Positions 7,428 to 19,734 of a stretch of 35,426 nt of DNA are shown in pieces. The first letter of the stretch is position 1; every line of letters begins with the position of its first letter. The notes under the pieces are model-generated. The model was not told the DNA's origin. It saw only the letters and a list, made by a program, of their open reading frames with translations, and ran no database searches. A program made the position numbers and the translations under genes. Source of the DNA: Methanobacteriota archaeon (lineage in GTDB: Archaea; Halobacteriota; Methanosarcinia; Methanosarcinales; Methanosarcinaceae); assembly GCA_016841265.1 (NCBI GenBank), contig JAENZL010000025.1, positions 1-35,426 of the forward strand, read 5' to 3'.

Positions 7428-10154
7428 TTATTTTCCTTTCCATCTGCAGATCCTTGTAAATTCACAGGTGCCGCAAAACTCCCCTGTACAGGGACTGAAG
7501 TTACCGTTTTTTATGCCTTCAATCTGCTTTTCGACCTGTATTTTTGTTTCTTCAAGCTGAGTGTTGTCTACAGTCACATCCGAAATTTTTGCATCGGAAA
7601 GATAAGCAACAGACCCTTTGGTTACTTTTTCTCCAAGCATTTTAAGCCCGATAGAATACATCCGGACTTGCATAGAGGATTCTTCATCAGTGATTACACT
7701 ATCTGAAGTTTTGTAGTCCCGCACCTCGATTTTGTCTTCGGCATGGATTATCACATCGATTTTTCCGGTAATTGTTGCTTTATGGAGGGGAAACTCGATC
7801 CTTGCTTCAACTTCCTGTATATTATGCATGTCATCTTCGTATTTTTTGACAAAATTAATGAGCTTCCTTTTGGCTGCCTGTTTTATTTTTTCGCCCTGGC
7901 CTTTGTTCACGAAAGGCATGTAGAAATTTTCTTCCACTGAAGTGGTGATCGCATTTACAGGGTTGTACCCTTCGTTTTTTATCAGGTCTGCCGCCTGCTG
8001 GAGACAGAAATGCAGAGCGTTTCCGTATCCGATTCTCTCTTTGAACCGGGGGTCATAGCCCCAGATCTGATTTAACCTGTAAAAGTAAGGACATTTCTGG
8101 TAGAGGATAATTTCTGAGGTTGTGTAGGTCTGGATCTCTTCTGAAAGGCCGGAGTCCGTAAGCTCATGGAAAGGCAGTTCACTGCTTGTAGATAGCCTTG
8201 TAATTTTGGGGTTTTGAAGCCCTTCGTTGACAAATGAACTTGTACCTGAATTTCTGCCATTCAGCTGCCTGAAAGAACTAACAACAAGCACGTCCTTTGC
8301 ACGGGTGAGAGCAACGTAAAAGAGTTTCTTCTCACTTTCGATATCCCCTTCATATTTTTCAACATCAAACAGTTCTTCCGGCACCAGCCAGTTCTGCTTC
8401 CTACCCACCATACTCGAAGGAAAGCGCCTCTTATTCATAGCAGGAATGAATACAAGGGGCCACTCCAGTCCTTTTGCTTGGTGCACGGTCATCAACTGGA
8501 CCGCATCCACACCCCGGATGTCATCTCCTGACTGCTCTTCATACGCACCCGTAGCATAGCTGTTCATGTACCAGCAAAGGTTTTTCAGGTCACGTTCCCA
8601 TTTTCTCTGCCGGCCCCCAAGCATGTTTGCAGCTTCGAAATCCGTAAGAAGAGAATTGAATCTGCCAAGATTTGCCATCATCACAGCATGATTTGGGTCT
8701 TCAGGGTCCAGGCAAAGATAATTCAGAATAACAAGAAGTTCCTGGTAGACCTCGGAAAAGCTATCGTACTTTGAATCCAGCACATTCTTTTTCCAGTTCT
8801 CCAGCTGCTTTATAATCTTACCGTGCAGCTTGCATTCAGGAACCCCGCTGTTCCAATCCTCCAGAGCGGAGTAAAGAAGTTCATCACATTCTTCTTTTTC
8901 ATCTCGCTTCCATTTGTTTTCATACCAGAACCCATTTTCATAGAGCCAGGCAAACAACTTGCCAACGGTCTGAATTTCTGGTCTTCGGAACAGACCTACT
9001 TTCCCACCAACAATGAAAGGGATTCCTCTTTCCCTGAAAACGTCAATAAAGGGAGGTGCTGAAGTGCTAACGCTCCGGAAAAGTATTCCAATATCTCCAT
9101 AAGAGCACTTTCCGGCATTCACATACCTTTCTATCTGGTCTACAGTCCATTCTGCTTCACTGATGTTATTCGTGAGTCCTGCTAAGTATACTGCTCCTTC
9201 CTCTTCCCTCACAGGAGCAAGATGGCTGTATTTTCCTTCAAAAAGATCTGAAAACTGATTGGAAATCTCTATAATACTTTTTCCGCTTCTCCTGTTTTCC
9301 GTAATTGGGATCGTTTCGGCGTCATCATAATGTTTAACAAAATCCTCAAAGCACCTTTCATCGGAACCTCTCCACTGATAAATGGTCTGCCTGGGATCCC
9401 CTACGATAAAGATTTCGGCACTTTGGCCTATAAGCTGTATCAATTGCTCCTGTGCCCTATTAATGTCCTGATATTCATCCACAATAAGGTACTCAACTTC
9501 AGAGAGAACTTCTGGCTTCTCCTGGAGATTTTCAAGAGCAAGGTTGATCATCCGATTGAAAGTCAACCTTTTATGGGCGTCCAGAATCGCCTCGTATTCT
9601 CTAAAACTTGCATGAAAATCCGGGGCTTTTTTCTTGAGCTCTTTTTCGGGAATAAGTTCCCCATAAACAACATTAAGATTCCTCATAAAAGAGCGACAGT
9701 TTTGCGTATAACTCCCTTTCTTTCCCAGGCCCAGATCCCATCCAACTCTAAGCAAAAAAGCAGTTTCCTGGTTTTCATCAAGAACTCCGTAATCCCCATA
9801 TTTAAAGTGATTTTCTAACAACTGTGAACAATAACCGTGAATTGTGCCGACATACATCTCCCCAAGCTGGGTACAGATTTCCTCCCCACTAAGCTGCCTG
9901 ATCCGGTCATAAATTCGGCTTTTCATACCAAGGGCAGCTTTCTCAGTAAAAGTGAAAGCTACAATAGATGAAGGTTTAACTTTTTTGTAAAGAAGCAGGT
10001 ATACAATTTTTCGGGTAAGAGTTTCGGTTTTCCCCGCACCAGCTCCAGCAATTATCCTTATATGTTTACTGTTAGATAGGACCGCTTTTTTTTGGTTTAC
10101 CGACAACTCTTTCGGTTCCTTTACTATACTTTCCAGCAATTCCTCGGTACCCAT
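7428..10154 (-). CDS. UvrD/AddA-like SF1A helicase fused to an iron-sulfur PD-(D/E)XK nuclease
   Basis: This is a DNA helicase-nuclease of about 908 residues. Numbering from an upstream in-frame TTG at 10169, the SF1A motifs are the Q motif (SVNQKKAV), Walker A AGAGAGKT (41-48), VGTIHGYC, DEYQD (231-235), VGDPRQTIYQWRG, MTVHQAKGLEWPLV and FYVALTRAKD. The last 220 residues form a RecB/AddB-type nuclease: a first Cys in QKCPYFYRL, then GKIDVII and EVRDYKTS for the metal site, and a final C-x2-C-x5-C near the C-terminus. With the first Cys this makes the four ligands of an AddB/Cas4-like [4Fe-4S] cluster. I prefer the ATG at 10154; the TTG at 10169 is possible, and neither has a strong ribosome site. 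It is 110 bases upstream of hsdM on the same strand. It may be a repair enzyme or a partner of the restriction system. Confidence 0.9.
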   Translation of the reverse strand: MGTEELLESIVKEPKELSVNQKKAVLSNSKHIRIIAGAGAGKTETLTRKIVYLLLYKKVKPSSIVAFTFTEKAALGMKSRIYDRIRQLSGEEICTQLGEMYVGTIHGYCSQLLENHFKYGDYGVLDENQETAFLLRVGWDLGLGKKGSYTQNCRSFMRNLNVVYGELIPEKELKKKAPDFHASFREYEAILDAHKRLTFNRMINLALENLQEKPEVLSEVEYLIVDEYQDINRAQEQLIQLIGQSAEIFIVGDPRQTIYQWRGSDERCFEDFVKHYDDAETIPITENRRSGKSIIEISNQFSDLFEGKYSHLAPVREEEGAVYLAGLTNNISEAEWTVDQIERYVNAGKCSYGDIGILFRSVSTSAPPFIDVFRERGIPFIVGGKVGLFRRPEIQTVGKLFAWLYENGFWYENKWKRDEKEECDELLYSALEDWNSGVPECKLHGKIIKQLENWKKNVLDSKYDSFSEVYQELLVILNYLCLDPEDPNHAVMMANLGRFNSLLTDFEAANMLGGRQRKWERDLKNLCWYMNSYATGAYEEQSGDDIRGVDAVQLMTVHQAKGLEWPLVFIPAMNKRRFPSSMVGRKQNWLVPEELFDVEKYEGDIESEKKLFYVALTRAKDVLVVSSFRQLNGRNSGTSSFVNEGLQNPKITRLSTSSELPFHELTDSGLSEEIQTYTTSEIILYQKCPYFYRLNQIWGYDPRFKERIGYGNALHFCLQQAADLIKNEGYNPVNAITTSVEENFYMPFVNKGQGEKIKQAAKRKLINFVKKYEDDMHNIQEVEARIEFPLHKATITGKIDVIIHAEDKIEVRDYKTSDSVITDEESSMQVRMYSIGLKMLGEKVTKGSVAYLSDAKISDVTVDNTQLEETKIQVEKQIEGIKNGNFSPCTGEFCGTCEFTRICRWKGK

Positions 10155-10280
10155 GTTTTTCACACACAAAGTAAGATTTTTTCAATATAATACTCTTTTG
10201 ATATAATCTGATTGACATATAAGTGTTAGTAATAAATGACAAACTTTGCAATAAAGATATGAAACCAAAATTTCAAAATT

Positions 10281-10420
10281 CACTCCTTCTTCTTTTTCAT
10301 TCAACTCAAGGAAAGGTCGTTTGCTACCGCAAAAAAAATTGCTGCCAGGAACTCAAAACCATTGAGGTCCGCGTCTTCAGAATCCGCCAAGCTAAAAGCA
10401 AAGTACCTGTAAGCACTCAT
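10281..10420 (+). repeat. Degenerate copy of repeat family A (hairpin element)
   Basis: The 300-base gap before the NTP-pyrophosphohydrolase gene holds a TTCTTC-rich tract followed by CGTTTGCTACCGCAAA and a GAACTC...CCATTGAGG...CCGCG stretch. These line up in order with better copies at about 13580-13700 and 20040-20215. The hairpin arm is damaged by an A-run here. No gene was found in the gap. Confidence 0.55.
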
Positions 10421-10455
10421 AAGAAACAAAAAACCCACCACCCAGAGGAATCAAA

Positions 10456-10794
10456 ATGACCGAAAAAACCACCTACACATCCTACGACAAGCTCATCCGC
10501 GACAAAATCCCGGAAATCATAAGAAGCTCAAACAGGGTTCCGGAGTGCGAAATTCTTGATGAGGATGAGGAATACCCGCAGTATCTTATAAGAAAACTCT
10601 ATGAGGAAGTCCTGGAGTTCATGGAAGAGCCGTGTGTAGAGGAGCTGGCGGACATAAAGGAAGTTGTTGATGCGCTTTCCCGGGTCACAGGGTTTGAAAG
10701 GGTTGAGCAAATCCAGGAGAAGAAGAGGGAAGAAAGAGGCGGTTTTGAGAAAAGGATTTTGCTTACAGGGGTTTATGAGGAAGAGGAAGAATAA
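10456..10794 (+). CDS. MazG-like nucleoside triphosphate pyrophosphohydrolase, small all-alpha type
   Basis: This 112-residue protein belongs to the all-alpha NTP pyrophosphatase (MazG/HisE-like) superfamily, which hydrolyses (d)NTPs or related nucleotides to monophosphates as a housecleaning step. It begins with the family hallmark YDKLIRDKIPEII (about 9-21). The metal-binding helices follow: LYEEVLEF, then EELADIKEVVDAL, giving the ExxE...ExxD arrangement. The ATG has an AGAGGA ribosome site about 6 bases upstream. The run of five Glu codons and the stop lie at the start of the tandem duplication that begins at 10786, so the acidic C-terminus may come from the repeat. The substrate cannot be told from sequence. 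Confidence 0.85.
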   Translation: MTEKTTYTSYDKLIRDKIPEIIRSSNRVPECEILDEDEEYPQYLIRKLYEEVLEFMEEPCVEELADIKEVVDALSRVTGFERVEQIQEKKREERGGFEKRILLTGVYEEEEE

Positions 10795-11240
10795 AAACTT
10801 CGGCTCCATAGAAGTCCTGTTATATTGGGTGAAAATTATTCTCTTTACTACCAGTGTCGATATTTAAAACTTCAGGCCGAGGGAGTGCGATTCTGCCTGT
10901 AGGCTAAAGGTTGTGCGGGGTCTGCCTGAGCCAGCCGCCGGGCAAATATATAAAAAGAGTAATAGTAATCCTCTTGAGGGAGCGCAGCGACCGAAAAGGA
11001 CCCCGTGCTCCCGAAGCGGAACTCGGGTGAGGAAGGTGAAGAATAAAAACTTCGGCTCCGTAGAAGTCCTGCTATATTGGGTGGAAATTATTCTCTTAAC
11101 TACCGGTGTCGATATTTTAAATACCAGGCCGGGGGGAGTGCGATTCTGTCTGTAGGCTAAAGGTTGTGCGGGGTCTGCCTGAGCCAGCCGCCTGCTAAAT
11201 ATAAAAATAGAGTATTTGATGCCTCTTGAGTGAAGCATCA
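10786..11240 (+). repeat. Tandem duplication of a 252-base intergenic repeat unit (family B/C)
   Basis: Two direct copies run one after the other, starting at GAAGAATAAAAACTTCGG in both 10786 and 11038, 252 bases apart. Each contains a small ACTTC/GAAGT hairpin, a TATATTGGGTG segment, a TGCGGGGTCTGCCTGAGCC segment and an AAATATA(T)AAAAA stretch. The first copy also carries a GC-rich GAGGGAGCGCAGCG...CGGAACTCGGGTGA end; the second stops at a variant end near 11240. Short open frames here (for example on the minus strand at 10864-11241) are repeat-derived and not credible genes. Confidence 0.75.
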
Positions 11241-11294
11241 AAAAAGAGAAAAAACATCAAAAAAAGGAAAAACCGCCTGTGAAGGCATTTTGTG

Positions 11295-12062
11295 TTAAAG
11301 TGCTGTCCAGCCGCCGTCGACTGTTATTATCTGGCCTGTAATATATTTTGATGCATCGGATGCAAGGTAAACAACTGTTGTATCCAGATCCCCGGACTGG
11401 CCTGCACGGCCCATCGGGCACATAAATTCGATGATTTTTGAAAACTCCGGGTCGGCGACAACATCTTTTGCTATTCCGAGGGCAAAATAGCCAGGCGCGA
11501 TTGCGTTTACAGTGATGCCTTCTTTTGCCCATTCAGTTGCCAGGGATTTGGTGAGCATTAAAACTCCACCCTTTGTTGAGCAATAAGCTGTAACAGGCAT
11601 TCCTTTCATTGCCACTGTTGAGTGGATTGACCCGATGTTAATGATTCTTCCGTACTTTTGCTTTAACATTACTTTCCCGACTTCACGGGCAAAGAAAAAA
11701 ACACCATTCAGGTTGGTATCAATCATTTTGCGCCACATTTCATCGCTTGTTTTGTCTGCAGTGTCAACAAGCCCAAGGCCGGCATTGTTTACAAGGATAT
11801 CAATTCTGCCGAAGTCTTTTTCTACCTGCTCCACAGCACTCTTAATCTGGTCTGTTTCCATTACATCACATACGTAATAGCGGCAGCTTACGCCAAGCCC
11901 TTCGATTTCCTTCTGTACTTCCTTTAATTTTTCTTCACGACGTGCAACTATAGCAATATTTGCACCTTGATTTGCCAGAGCCCTGGCAAACTCTACCCCA
12001 AGACCCGAGGAAGCACCTGTTACAATAGCAACTTTTCCAGTTAAATCAAATAGATTTTTCAC
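11295..12062 (-). CDS. Short-chain dehydrogenase/reductase (SDR), FabG/gluconate-dehydrogenase-like
   Basis: This 255-residue classical SDR oxidoreductase has the cofactor motif TGASSGLG (15-22), NNAG (about residues 92-95), the catalytic Ser in IGSIHS, and YxxxK as YCSTK, followed by the usual NAIAPGYF and a C-terminal ITVDGGWTAL. An Arg cluster after beta-strand 2 (VARREEK) suggests NADP(H). The substrate is unknown; similarity to FabG and gluconate 5-dehydrogenase types is general. The start is a GTG at 12062 with a strong GGAGG ribosome site 6 bases upstream. It stands alone, convergent with the NTP pyrophosphohydrolase gene and separated from it by repeats. Confidence 0.9.
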   Translation of the reverse strand: MKNLFDLTGKVAIVTGASSGLGVEFARALANQGANIAIVARREEKLKEVQKEIEGLGVSCRYYVCDVMETDQIKSAVEQVEKDFGRIDILVNNAGLGLVDTADKTSDEMWRKMIDTNLNGVFFFAREVGKVMLKQKYGRIINIGSIHSTVAMKGMPVTAYCSTKGGVLMLTKSLATEWAKEGITVNAIAPGYFALGIAKDVVADPEFSKIIEFMCPMGRAGQSGDLDTTVVYLASDASKYITGQIITVDGGWTAL

Positions 12063-12795
12063 TTTGACCCTCCTTTAACTGCCGTTTTTAAATTGCCTTT
12101 CTAGCTTATGGCTAAAAAAAGGCTCCGTATAAATCCCCTGAATTACAATTTCATCTAAAAATTTTATAAAATTTAGACTTGAAAATTGTCCCTTAATTTT
12201 TTGTTCCCACAAAAAACGAAGGTGCATCATATATTAAAATCGAAAAGTATATTAAATTTGTTAATCTCGGTTTTAAAACCTTTAAGCTTTCCGAAATGAA
12301 CCTCCAGTCTTGTAAATAGAAGGAAAGGAAAGAAAATCGAAGGGGAAGAATAAAAACGTCGGTTCCGCAGAAGTCCTGTTACCGTCGAAGTTCTGTAATA
12401 TCACCTAAAATGACCCTGATTTATTGACTGATTTGAATAGTAATTCCGGTCCGCCAGTTAACTGCTGAGTACAGGGAAAACAGGGTCCTCACCGTTTGCG
12501 TCAGCAAACGGCCTTTCCCGAAATTCATGAAAAAAAGATTGGAAAAATAGAGTGGCATTGTTAGCGTTTACTTTTATTCAACTAACCTACCTTTTATTTC
12601 AATTTACTACTCAACGTTGATGTTTAAAGCTCTTGAGCTGGAGGTTATGCGGGGTTTGGATGAAACCGCCTCCGGCTAAATATAAAAATAAGGTTGTACA
12701 TCTCCCGATTGGACCGAAACCGGCTCTTTGCTATCAGCTCTTTGCTATCGAATTTCTACCATCGAATCTTTACTATCGACTCTCTACCGACGATC
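12063..12795. repeat. Gene-free region with broken copies of the intergenic repeats
   Basis: No credible gene is visible in these 733 bases. At 12345-12400 there is a start fragment of the unit duplicated at 10786 (GAAGAATAAAAACGTCGG and AGAAGTCCTGTTA). At 12608-12690 there is a fragment of its middle part (GGTTATGCGGGGTTTGG and AAATATAAAAATAAGG). Between them, on the minus strand at about 12490-12530, is a family A piece with the perfect stem CCGTTTGC/GCAAACGG. The arrangement suggests one repeat inserted into or recombined with another. Short CTATCGA-type repeats occur at about 12725-12790. Confidence 0.5.
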
Positions 12796-13464
12796 TCAAA
12801 AATCCTCACAGTTACCCAAATTTAGCTCCCTGATCAATCTTTCAACAGCTCTTTCAAGCACTGGAGCATCTTTTATTGCAGCATCCCAAACACGGTCATA
12901 ATCTACATCAAAATAAGCGGATATAAGGCGGTCTCCCATTCCTGCCATACCCTCCCAATCTACTTCCGGAGCCTTTGACCTTATATCGGCAGAAACAGAT
13001 TTTGCGGCTTTACCTATGATCTCTAGCTGGAGTACGACTGCATCCTTTGTTAGACTGTCATCCAGAAAAGTGTCCTTGTCCATCCCTTCTGTGAACTCTT
13101 TTATACTTCTGGAAGCTTTGAGCATCTCGCACAGGTAAAGTAGAGGTGATTTTATACCCCCGGTAGTTCCCCTTAATATGTCAGCTTTTACTATCGGGTT
13201 TATGCCCCTTTCCGAAACAACATCCACCGGAACTCCAAACAGCTCTTCAAGATAAGACTCAAGCCCCGTAAGGTCAAAAAGGCTTGCTCCTTCCCCCAAG
13301 CTCACCAGGACATCAATATCGCTTCCCTCTTTTTCTTCCCCGCGTGCGTACGAACCGAAAATGCCTGTAATTTCTGCATTGAATTCCCTTTTTATCTCAT
13401 CCTTTTTTTCTGCGATGAGGAGCCGGATCTGGTTAAGGTCCAGGGGTGCTTCTCTTTTATTCAT
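12796..13464 (-). CDS. Fused MNT nucleotidyltransferase-HepT (HEPN) protein with a degenerate HEPN motif
   Basis: This 222-residue protein joins the two halves of an MntA-HepT type toxin-antitoxin pair. Residues 10-95 are a minimal nucleotidyltransferase with an intact GS-x10-DxD motif (G37, S38, D49, D51) and a third acidic residue in VPVDVV (D81). Residues 106-215 are a HepT-like helical domain. In active HepT RNases the motif is R-x4-H-x-Y; here the aligned segment reads GDRLISAY (177-184), so Arg is Gly177 and His is Ser182, while Tyr184 is kept. In known systems MntA AMP-modifies that Tyr to silence the toxin. I infer a non-toxic or repurposed fusion. The ATG at 13464 has an AGGA site about 9 bases upstream. 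Confidence 0.82.
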   Translation of the reverse strand: MNKREAPLDLNQIRLLIAEKKDEIKREFNAEITGIFGSYARGEEKEGSDIDVLVSLGEGASLFDLTGLESYLEELFGVPVDVVSERGINPIVKADILRGTTGGIKSPLLYLCEMLKASRSIKEFTEGMDKDTFLDDSLTKDAVVLQLEIIGKAAKSVSADIRSKAPEVDWEGMAGMGDRLISAYFDVDYDRVWDAAIKDAPVLERAVERLIRELNLGNCEDF

Positions 13465-13579
13465 GGCATCGGTCCTGCATTTTTAAAGATTTCCAGTCGT
13501 ATAATGTACAGTATGAGCGCTGTACAATATATACGCCTCTGTCGTAGAAGCTGCTGACAATTCTTAATTTTCTTCTTCA

Positions 13580-13700
13580 TTTACTTCATTTTCCGGGAAA
13601 AGCCGTTTGCTACCGCAAACGGGGCTGCTGACGGGAACTGCCAACCAGTGAGGGCCGCAGTTTCTGGGTAAACAATACAAAAAAAGCAACTTCATCCCCG
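13580..13700 (+). repeat. Repeat family A, well-preserved copy
   Basis: After a TTCTTC-rich lead, the copy shows CCGTTTGC-TACC-GCAAACGG, a perfect 8-bp hairpin, then GCTGCTGACGGGAACTGCC, AACCAGTGAGGGCCGCAG and an AAACAATACAAAAAAAG tail. It is nearly identical to the copy ending at about 20215. It lies in the 659-base gene-free gap between the MNT-HepT gene and the long helicase gene. Confidence 0.7.
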
Positions 13701-13859
13701 AAGAAAATCGTCATAAAACTTTGGCGGCCAGGGTTTGAAGAACTTCTTACCTGACACATGTAACCAGAATTAAATCACGGCCTTACAGGCAGGATGCTTG
13801 CCACTTTAGTGACGAGAGGAATGCCGTCAACTTTCAGGCATTCCATAGAATATTCATAT

Positions 13860-14065
13860 CCATCCATTTGAGCCCGCCCGCTGGAGAAACATAAAAATTG
13901 AGTTATAGTAAGTCCTCTTGAGGGAGCGCAGCGAGCGAAAAGGACCCCGTGCTCCCGAAGCGGAACTCGGGTGAAAAGCCGCAAAGCTTTGCTTTGCGTG
14001 GCTGATTTCGGGGCCACAGAAATCGTGAGGGTCGCGGCTTCTGAGTAAGCAAAACAAAAAAGCAA
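13860..14065 (+). repeat. Family B end fused directly to a variant family A element
   Basis: At 13860-13975 is the GC-rich family B end (CTTGAGGGAGCGCAGCG and GAAGCGGAACTCGGGTGA), the same as at 10970-11030. It runs straight into a family A variant whose hairpin is CGCAAAGC-TTT-GCTTTGCG instead of CCGTTTGC/GCAAACGG. The flanking order (AAAAGCC before, GGCTG after, GTGAGGG, CGGCTTCTG, AAGCAA tail) is kept. Both stem arms changed together. Short minus-strand frames across this stretch are repeat-derived. Confidence 0.6.
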
Positions 14066-14123
14066 CCTTCTATTCAGATAAATTATCCAAAATCCAGGGC
14101 GGCCAGAATACTAACTAAAACCA

Positions 14124-18521
<4,398 letters not shown>

Positions 18522-18639
18522 GAAATCCCGGTTTTTCCCAATAATATTACTCGTAAAATATACTTGAGGATTCAGGATACGAATCTATATTAATATTTAT
18601 ATTTCTTGTTATTTCTCCGGTGCAATTCTGAGAGGGGGG

Positions 18640-18740
18640 CAGGATTGAATCGTTTGTCTGTGGAACTGTCGGCGGGGGGCCGCGGGGGAAATATATAAAA
18701 GGAGATACGTTAGTCCGCTTGAGGGAGCTCATTGAAAAAC
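18640..18740 (+). repeat. Partial family B repeat
   Basis: This stretch contains GGGGGAAATATATAAAAGGAG followed by CCGCTTGAGGGAGCTCATTG, matching in order the later part of the family B units at 10930-10990 and 13880-13930. It sits between the toxin gene and the long helicase gene. A 68-residue minus-strand frame covering it is not credible as a gene. Confidence 0.5.
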
Positions 18741-18742
18741 CT

Positions 18743-19120
18743 TCATTCTTCAAGAGCTACATCTTCAATATTGATGGAAGAATTAAGGTTCCGAAGGACT
18801 TCTTTACTTTTTTCAATGTTTAATTTCGCAAGATATTTGATTATTAGTTTCCTGTTTAGTGTAAAAATCTTGGTGGGTTTGATTCTGCTTTCGTAATTGA
18901 GATAGCCTTCATCGAGGTCGGAATTGTTTATTACCACGCAGCCTGCATAATTTTTAGGGTTGCTGGTGATCGCACAGCAGATTACGTCATCATTATGCGT
19001 GTTGTAAGAACTGTTAGAAATGATGATGGCAGGCCTTCGTTTGCTTGTGGAAAGGTCGGAAAAGGGGAATGGGATGAGGACAATATCCCTCTGCTTAACA
19101 TTCGTTCCAGGCTTCATCAT
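18743..19120 (-). CDS. MazF/PemK-family endoribonuclease toxin
   Basis: This 125-residue protein has the hallmark start of the PemK/MazF toxins, QRDIVLIPFPFSDLSTSKRR (about 9-28), followed by PAIIIS and the ICCAITSNP strand. The family cleaves mRNA at short sequences as a growth-arresting toxin. The catalytic Arg and Ser/Thr positions around SKRRP and AITSN appear present. It overlaps the upstream antitoxin gene by 26 bases, so the two are translated together. Two in-frame ATGs (19120, 19117) are possible starts. Composition is AT-rich relative to the helicase gene next door. Confidence 0.88.
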   Translation of the reverse strand: MMKPGTNVKQRDIVLIPFPFSDLSTSKRRPAIIISNSSYNTHNDDVICCAITSNPKNYAGCVVINNSDLDEGYLNYESRIKPTKIFTLNRKLIIKYLAKLNIEKSKEVLRNLNSSINIEDVALEE

Positions 19121-19358
19121 ATTCGTTATCCCAGAAAGATGCTAAGGAATCCTCGGTAATGGTCCTCTTGCTTTCAAGAGCTTTAACTTTCAGCTTCAAT
19201 TCCTGGATTTCGGAGAGCAGGTACTCAATGACGTCTCCTTTCATGTAACTTATTTTCGTACTTACCTGCAGGCCCTCAGATGTTTCGAAGACCATGTCCT
19301 TATCCAGCCTGCTCTGATAAACGTGGTCTTCAGGACTTGTTTTCCGAACCTTTACCAT
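19095..19358 (-). CDS. Antitoxin partner of the MazF/PemK toxin
   Basis: This 87-residue protein is encoded immediately upstream of the toxin and overlaps it. The N-terminal half is short and mixed. A helical stretch at about 40-68 (DVIEYLLSEIQELKLKVKAL) may mediate dimerisation, and the acidic, aromatic C-terminus SLASFWDNEYDEAWNEC resembles toxin-wrapping tails of MazE-type antitoxins. No clear DNA-binding fold can be assigned by eye. The ATG at 19358 has a GAGGG ribosome site about 8 bases upstream. The assignment rests mainly on size, tail and gene order. Confidence 0.78.
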   Translation of the reverse strand: MVKVRKTSPEDHVYQSRLDKDMVFETSEGLQVSTKISYMKGDVIEYLLSEIQELKLKVKALESKRTITEDSLASFWDNEYDEAWNEC

Positions 19359-19635
19359 TGTGCTTTCCCTCTATTATTTTCAAAAAAATGTCAAGTAATT
19401 CCGGGTCTTCGGATTCTAAATGCAGAACTTTGTTTTTGACTTCATCATTATTCTGGTGGCTAAAAGTAATCAGGCTGGCATGCAATTTCCCGTCTCTTTC
19501 AAACTCTCTTACAAAGGCAACGTTTATAGGGAATATATTCTCACCCGAGTAGGCGATCTTATTCAGGAAATCTTCTTTAAAAATATCTCCCAGGGCCTTC
19601 CCCTCAAGCCTTACTTTTTCAATTGCTGCCATCAT
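19330..19635 (-). CDS. Unrecognised 101-residue protein heading the toxin-antitoxin operon
   Basis: I do not recognise this family. The protein is soluble with mixed alpha/beta character: FPINVAFVREFERDGKLHAS looks like a beta-hairpin region and the C-terminus is helical (PELLDIFLKIIEG). Its end overlaps the antitoxin start by 29 bases, so the three genes form one overlapping unit. Two ATGs (19635, 19632) start right where a leaderless transcript would begin, given a TATA box 25 bases upstream. It might be an accessory regulator or chaperone of the pair, or simply an older neighbour. Confidence 0.65.
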   Translation of the reverse strand: MMAAIEKVRLEGKALGDIFKEDFLNKIAYSGENIFPINVAFVREFERDGKLHASLITFSHQNNDEVKNKVLHLESEDPELLDIFLKIIEGKHNGKGSENKS

Positions 19636-19655
19636 GAGAGGTTATATACTCCATG

Positions 19656-19665
19656 CTATATAAGG
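19656..19665 (-). promoter_or_regulatory. TATA box of the three-gene toxin-antitoxin operon
   Basis: On the minus strand this reads CCTTATATAG, centred about 25 bases before the ATG at 19635. That is the TATA-to-start distance in archaea, so the mRNA is predicted to be leaderless. A second TATATA lies between box and ATG. Confidence 0.5.
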
Positions 19666-19734
19666 AATAAGATCACGAAGAAGCGACGGCTTCACCAGGA
19701 TTTAGCAAGTCTCCAGCTAGGCTACCTTTGCAAA

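Noticed and set aside
10864..11241. 125-residue minus-strand frame with a repeated RAPLRE-like segment
   Set aside because: Its internal repeat is the 252-base DNA duplication, and the same peptide appears wherever family B occurs (also near 13900). It is a repeat artefact.
12796..13464. Frameshift fusion of two separate toxin-antitoxin genes
   Set aside because: The frame is continuous with a sensible linker (about residues 96-107) and no internal ribosome site, so a true fusion is the simpler reading.
18547..18753. 68-residue minus-strand frame after the toxin gene
   Set aside because: It is mostly repeat family B DNA read in an open frame, with low-complexity composition and no start signal.
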